From contig JAJTCL010000004.1 in the NCBI GenBank assembly GCA_021323255.1, positions 1-27,778 on the forward strand: a stretch of DNA of 27,778 nucleotides, read 5' to 3'. This stretch comes from Propionibacteriaceae bacterium (GTDB taxonomy: Bacteria > Actinomycetota > Actinomycetes > Propionibacteriales > Propionibacteriaceae). The position numbers and the translations under genes were made by a program. The notes beneath the pieces were generated by a model. It made no database searches. It was not told the origin of the DNA and saw only the letters and a program-made list of their open reading frames with translations. Positions 25,294-27,778 of this stretch are shown piece by piece (the stretch's first letter is position 1; every line of letters starts with the position of its first letter).

Positions 25294-26111
25294 GGGCTGG
25301 TTGAGTGCACGCGAGCCAGGATCGCACTGGCGACTGCGTCCGGCTTGGTCTCGGGAAGCCAATGGCCTGCCTCGAGCTCAACCACCTCGTACGGCCCCAC
25401 GACATAATCCGCGGTGAGCTCGACGACGCGTCGCGTCAAGGCGAAGTCATGCCGCCCCCAGACATAGCTAGTGGGTACCGTGATCCGCTCCGCCGGTGGC
25501 CGCGTGGAGAACGGAATGCCGCGATACCAGTTCAAGGCACCGGTAAGCGCACCCGGCTCGGCCATCGCCTCGGCATAACGGTCGACAAAGTCGGACGGCA
25601 GGCCGCTATCCCGCAATGATTTCGCAAGCGACCGCCGGACCACCGATTCTGGTAGCGCCGGCAATTGAAACAACCCCATGTACCACGAGCGCAAGCCCTG
25701 CTTGCTCCGCCACAGCGACTTGACGAACGCTGCCGGGTGTGGGGTCGACAGAACGGTTAACGAAGCGACCCGATCTGCATGCCAACCGGCCGTCCCCCAC
25801 GCCTGGTTGCCGCCCCAGTCGTGACCAACGATGTGGCCGTGGGCCAGGCCGGCCGTGTCCAGCAGGGCCACGACATCGGCGGCAGTCGCCGCGGTTCGGT
25901 AGTTCCGGCGCCGGGTCGGTCGAGCCGCGGGTGTGTAGCCGCGTTGGGTCGGCGTAAGGGTTCGCAGCCCGGTCGCGTTGAGCCGGCCTGCGACGGCGTC
26001 GAAGCTGAAGGGCTGCTGCGGGAACCCGTGCAGCAGCACTACTACCGGCGCCTCGGGGGGTCCGGAGTCGACAACATCGAAGCGCAGCCCCGGGCGTAGG
26101 AAATGGTCCAC
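25290..26111 (-). CDS. alpha/beta hydrolase, epoxide hydrolase-like
   Basis: A 273-residue hydrolase. The oxyanion motif HGFPQQPFSF is followed by the nucleophile elbow VGHDWGG with Asp98 as nucleophile in place of Ser; the catalytic His is His250 in LEAGHWLPE. An Asp nucleophile with HGFP is typical of soluble epoxide hydrolases and haloalkane dehalogenases; RGYTPAARP and the WYRGIPF cap region fit the epoxide hydrolase side. The GTG at 26111 is preferred because AAGGAGAG precedes it closely; an upstream in-frame ATG would extend across the divergent promoter region. Its stop lies in the inverted repeat shared with cobN. The substrate is unknown. Confidence 0.87.
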   Translation of the reverse strand: MDHFLRPGLRFDVVDSGPPEAPVVVLLHGFPQQPFSFDAVAGRLNATGLRTLTPTQRGYTPAARPTRRRNYRTAATAADVVALLDTAGLAHGHIVGHDWGGNQAWGTAGWHADRVASLTVLSTPHPAAFVKSLWRSKQGLRSWYMGLFQLPALPESVVRRSLAKSLRDSGLPSDFVDRYAEAMAEPGALTGALNWYRGIPFSTRPPAERITVPTSYVWGRHDFALTRRVVELTADYVVGPYEVVELEAGHWLPETKPDAVASAILARVHSTSP

Positions 26112-26212
26112 ATCTCTCCTTCGAGCGTGAGGTATCAGGATGGCAGAGTGTGGCTTGGAGCCGCGAGCGTCGATGCGCGAGGAGCTCATAACGTGAGCGC
26201 AGGGAGTGAGCG

Positions 26213-27595
26213 ATGAACGACGAACGAAAGATCTTGGAGCGAGTGCTCGAGGAAGCCACTGGCTTCCTCAACGACCTTCCGGGCCGGCGAGTTGCGGCGC
26301 GCACTGATGTGGAGGGCGTCGCGACCGCCTTGCGGCGCCCGCTACCAGAGGAGGGTGCGGAACCGCTTGAGGTCATCGAGGAATTGATCGCCGGCGCCGA
26401 GCCGGGAGTGGTGGCGATGCCGTCAGGCCGGTTCTTCGGCTGGGTGATTGGCGGCGTGCTGCCGGCAGCTCTGGCAGCCGACTGGCTGACCTCGACGTGG
26501 GACCAAAACGCCGGTCTACTGGCGTCATCGCCGGCCGCCGCGGGCGCGGAATGGGTTGCCAGTGAGTGGCTGCTCGATCTGCTGGGCCTACCCGGCAACT
26601 CCGCAGTCGGCTTCGTCACCGGCGCGATGATCGCCAACTTCACCTGTCTTGCGGCGGCCCGCCATGACGTGTTACGCCGGGCCGGCTGGGATGTCGAAGG
26701 CGATGGGTTGCATGGCGCGCCTCCGGTTACGGTGATCGTCGGCGAGGAACGGCACGAGACGGTCGATGTGGCACTGCGTTTCCTAGGGCTGGGCGAGCAA
26801 CGCAGTCTCATGGTGCCGGCAGATGATCAAGGCCGGATCCGGCTGGACACACTGACCGACATCTTGGCGCAGGTCGGCAACACCCCGCTGATCGTCTGCC
26901 TGCAAGCAGGAAACGTTCACAGCGGGGCCTTCGACCCGATCGCTGAGGCTGTTGATCTCGCACACCAATACGGTGCCTGGGTCCACGTCGATGGTGCCTT
27001 CGGGCTGTGGGCTGCTGCCTCGGCCCAGTATCGGCATTTGGTCGCAGGGGTTGAGCGGGCGGACTCCTGGGCAAGCGACGCGCACAAGACGCTCAATGTG
27101 CCGTACGACAGCGGGCTTGCGATCGTCGCCAAGGCCGAGGCCATGTATGCCGCAATGGGTGTGCATGCCGCGTATCTGATCCAGGACGAGCGCCCGGATC
27201 CGTTTTCGACGGTGCCAGAGTTTTCCCGCCGCGCCCGTGGTTTCCCGGTCTGGGCCGCGCTGCGTTCGCTGGGGCGCCAGGGAGTGGCCGAGATGGTGGA
27301 GCGGTTTTGTCGGCATGCCCATCGTTTCGCTGCCGGACTTGCTGAGCTGGATGGGGTGCGCGTGGTCAACGATGTGGTGTTTACCCAGGTCTGCGTCTCA
27401 TTCGGCACCGATGAGGCAACGCGCGAGGTAGCCACTCGGCTGCTGAGGGATGGCACTGCATGGATGACACCGTCAACCTGGCACGGGCAGGCAGTGCTGC
27501 GGATCTCGGTCTCCAACTGGCGGACCACCGAGGAGGACGTCGATCGTACCCTTGCCGCCGTACGCCGAGTGCTCGCCGAGGTTAGAGCGGGCTGA
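26213..27595 (+). CDS. PLP-dependent group II decarboxylase family protein
   Basis: A 460-residue fold-type I PLP enzyme of the aromatic-L-amino-acid/glutamate decarboxylase family. Seen in order are PSGRFFGWVIGGVLPAALAADWL, STWDQNAG, GFVTGAMIANFTCLAAAR, ERHETVDVALRFLGLG, LQAGNVHSGAFDPI, the cofactor Asp in WVHVDGAFGLW, and DAHKTLNVPYD with Lys292 as the PLP Schiff-base lysine. The C-terminal small domain follows. The substrate is not predictable; related actinobacterial proteins are often annotated simply as decarboxylase or aspartate aminotransferase family. ATG is preceded by AGGGAG. It is divergent from the epoxide-hydrolase-like gene with a 101-bp gap. Confidence 0.9.
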   Translation: MNDERKILERVLEEATGFLNDLPGRRVAARTDVEGVATALRRPLPEEGAEPLEVIEELIAGAEPGVVAMPSGRFFGWVIGGVLPAALAADWLTSTWDQNAGLLASSPAAAGAEWVASEWLLDLLGLPGNSAVGFVTGAMIANFTCLAAARHDVLRRAGWDVEGDGLHGAPPVTVIVGEERHETVDVALRFLGLGEQRSLMVPADDQGRIRLDTLTDILAQVGNTPLIVCLQAGNVHSGAFDPIAEAVDLAHQYGAWVHVDGAFGLWAAASAQYRHLVAGVERADSWASDAHKTLNVPYDSGLAIVAKAEAMYAAMGVHAAYLIQDERPDPFSTVPEFSRRARGFPVWAALRSLGRQGVAEMVERFCRHAHRFAAGLAELDGVRVVNDVVFTQVCVSFGTDEATREVATRLLRDGTAWMTPSTWHGQAVLRISVSNWRTTEEDVDRTLAAVRRVLAEVRAG

Positions 27596-27630
27596 GCCCA
27601 TGGCGCGGCGAATCGGCCGTTACCCGAGCC

Positions 27631-27778
27631 TCAATGCAGCCCGGCCTTGAGCACGATGATCAAGATTCCGAGCATTGCACCCACCGAAGCGCTCACCAGG
27701 CTGCCCCCGAGGCCGAGTCCACCGCGCCGGCCCGCAAAGAAGCTATAGGCCGTCAACAAGACAGTGCTGGTGATCACA
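27631..27778 (-). CDS. C-terminal part of a membrane protein
   Basis: An open frame enters from beyond the right end of the window and stops at 27631-27633. It encodes 48 residues with two hydrophobic stretches, ITSTVLLTAYSFFAG and a Gly-rich SLVSASVGAMLGILIIVL, ending KAGLH. The pattern is that of the last two helices of a small integral membrane protein. I do not recognise the family. The gene is convergent with the PLP enzyme, 35 bp apart. Confidence 0.5.
   Translation of the reverse strand, partial: VITSTVLLTAYSFFAGRRGGLGLGGSLVSASVGAMLGILIIVLKAGLH

Overview
The window comes from a high-GC actinobacterium, judging by GC-rich codon use, many GTG starts, 1-4 bp start/stop overlaps and Mycobacterium-like gene architectures (fused CobIJ, fused CbiE/CbiT, a ChlI/ChlD-type chelatase subunit, a CsoR/CopA copper module). 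Gene content would suit a Propionibacteriales or related lineage, but that is inference. No tRNA, rRNA, CRISPR array or insertion sequence was seen. The tetranucleotide GATC is strikingly frequent throughout.

Layout. (1) 39-2185, minus strand: the replicative helicase dnaB followed by an alpha/beta hydrolase. (2) 2186-2735: a 550-bp non-coding region with a back-to-back pair of DnaA boxes on the dnaB side and a CsoR operator on the other. (3) 2736-6254, plus strand: a copper module of csoR, a chimeric HMA/membrane/extracytoplasmic protein, and the copper ATPase copA. (4) 6284-9350: a RibD-C/DHFR-like reductase, divergent from an APC permease plus a tandem universal stress protein. (5) 9351-9490: three perfect palindromes at exact 31-bp spacing. 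(6) 9491-10405: a CDF metal exporter, next to a 16-bp perfect inverted repeat.

(7) 10460-25183 is an aerobic-type cobalamin cluster in four units. A compact cobalamin riboswitch heads chlID-cobO-cobB/cobC (minus). Divergent from it runs cbiET(cobL)-cobM (plus), which converges, with a 13-bp overlap, on cobG-cobH-cobIJ (minus). Then cobN (plus) follows a small membrane-protein ORF. Together these cover precorrin-2 C20 methylation, precorrin-3B formation and ring contraction, C11 and C5/C15 methylation, methyl migration, a,c-amidation, cobalt insertion, corrinoid adenosylation and, through CobC, aminopropanol-arm chemistry. Precorrin-6A reductase (cobK), cobQ, cobD, cobU and cobS are not in this window. 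(8) 25290-27778: an epoxide-hydrolase-like enzyme, divergent from a PLP-dependent decarboxylase-family protein, then the C-terminal end of a membrane protein.

The most notable points are: the evenly spaced palindrome triplet; repeat elements of two unrelated kinds forming the inter-domain linkers of two adjacent cobalamin proteins (CobB/CobC and ChlID); a cobN reading frame broken by a frameshift where about 40 expected residues are missing; and a copper protein that looks like an in-frame fusion of a truncated CopZ with a membrane-anchored extracytoplasmic protein.
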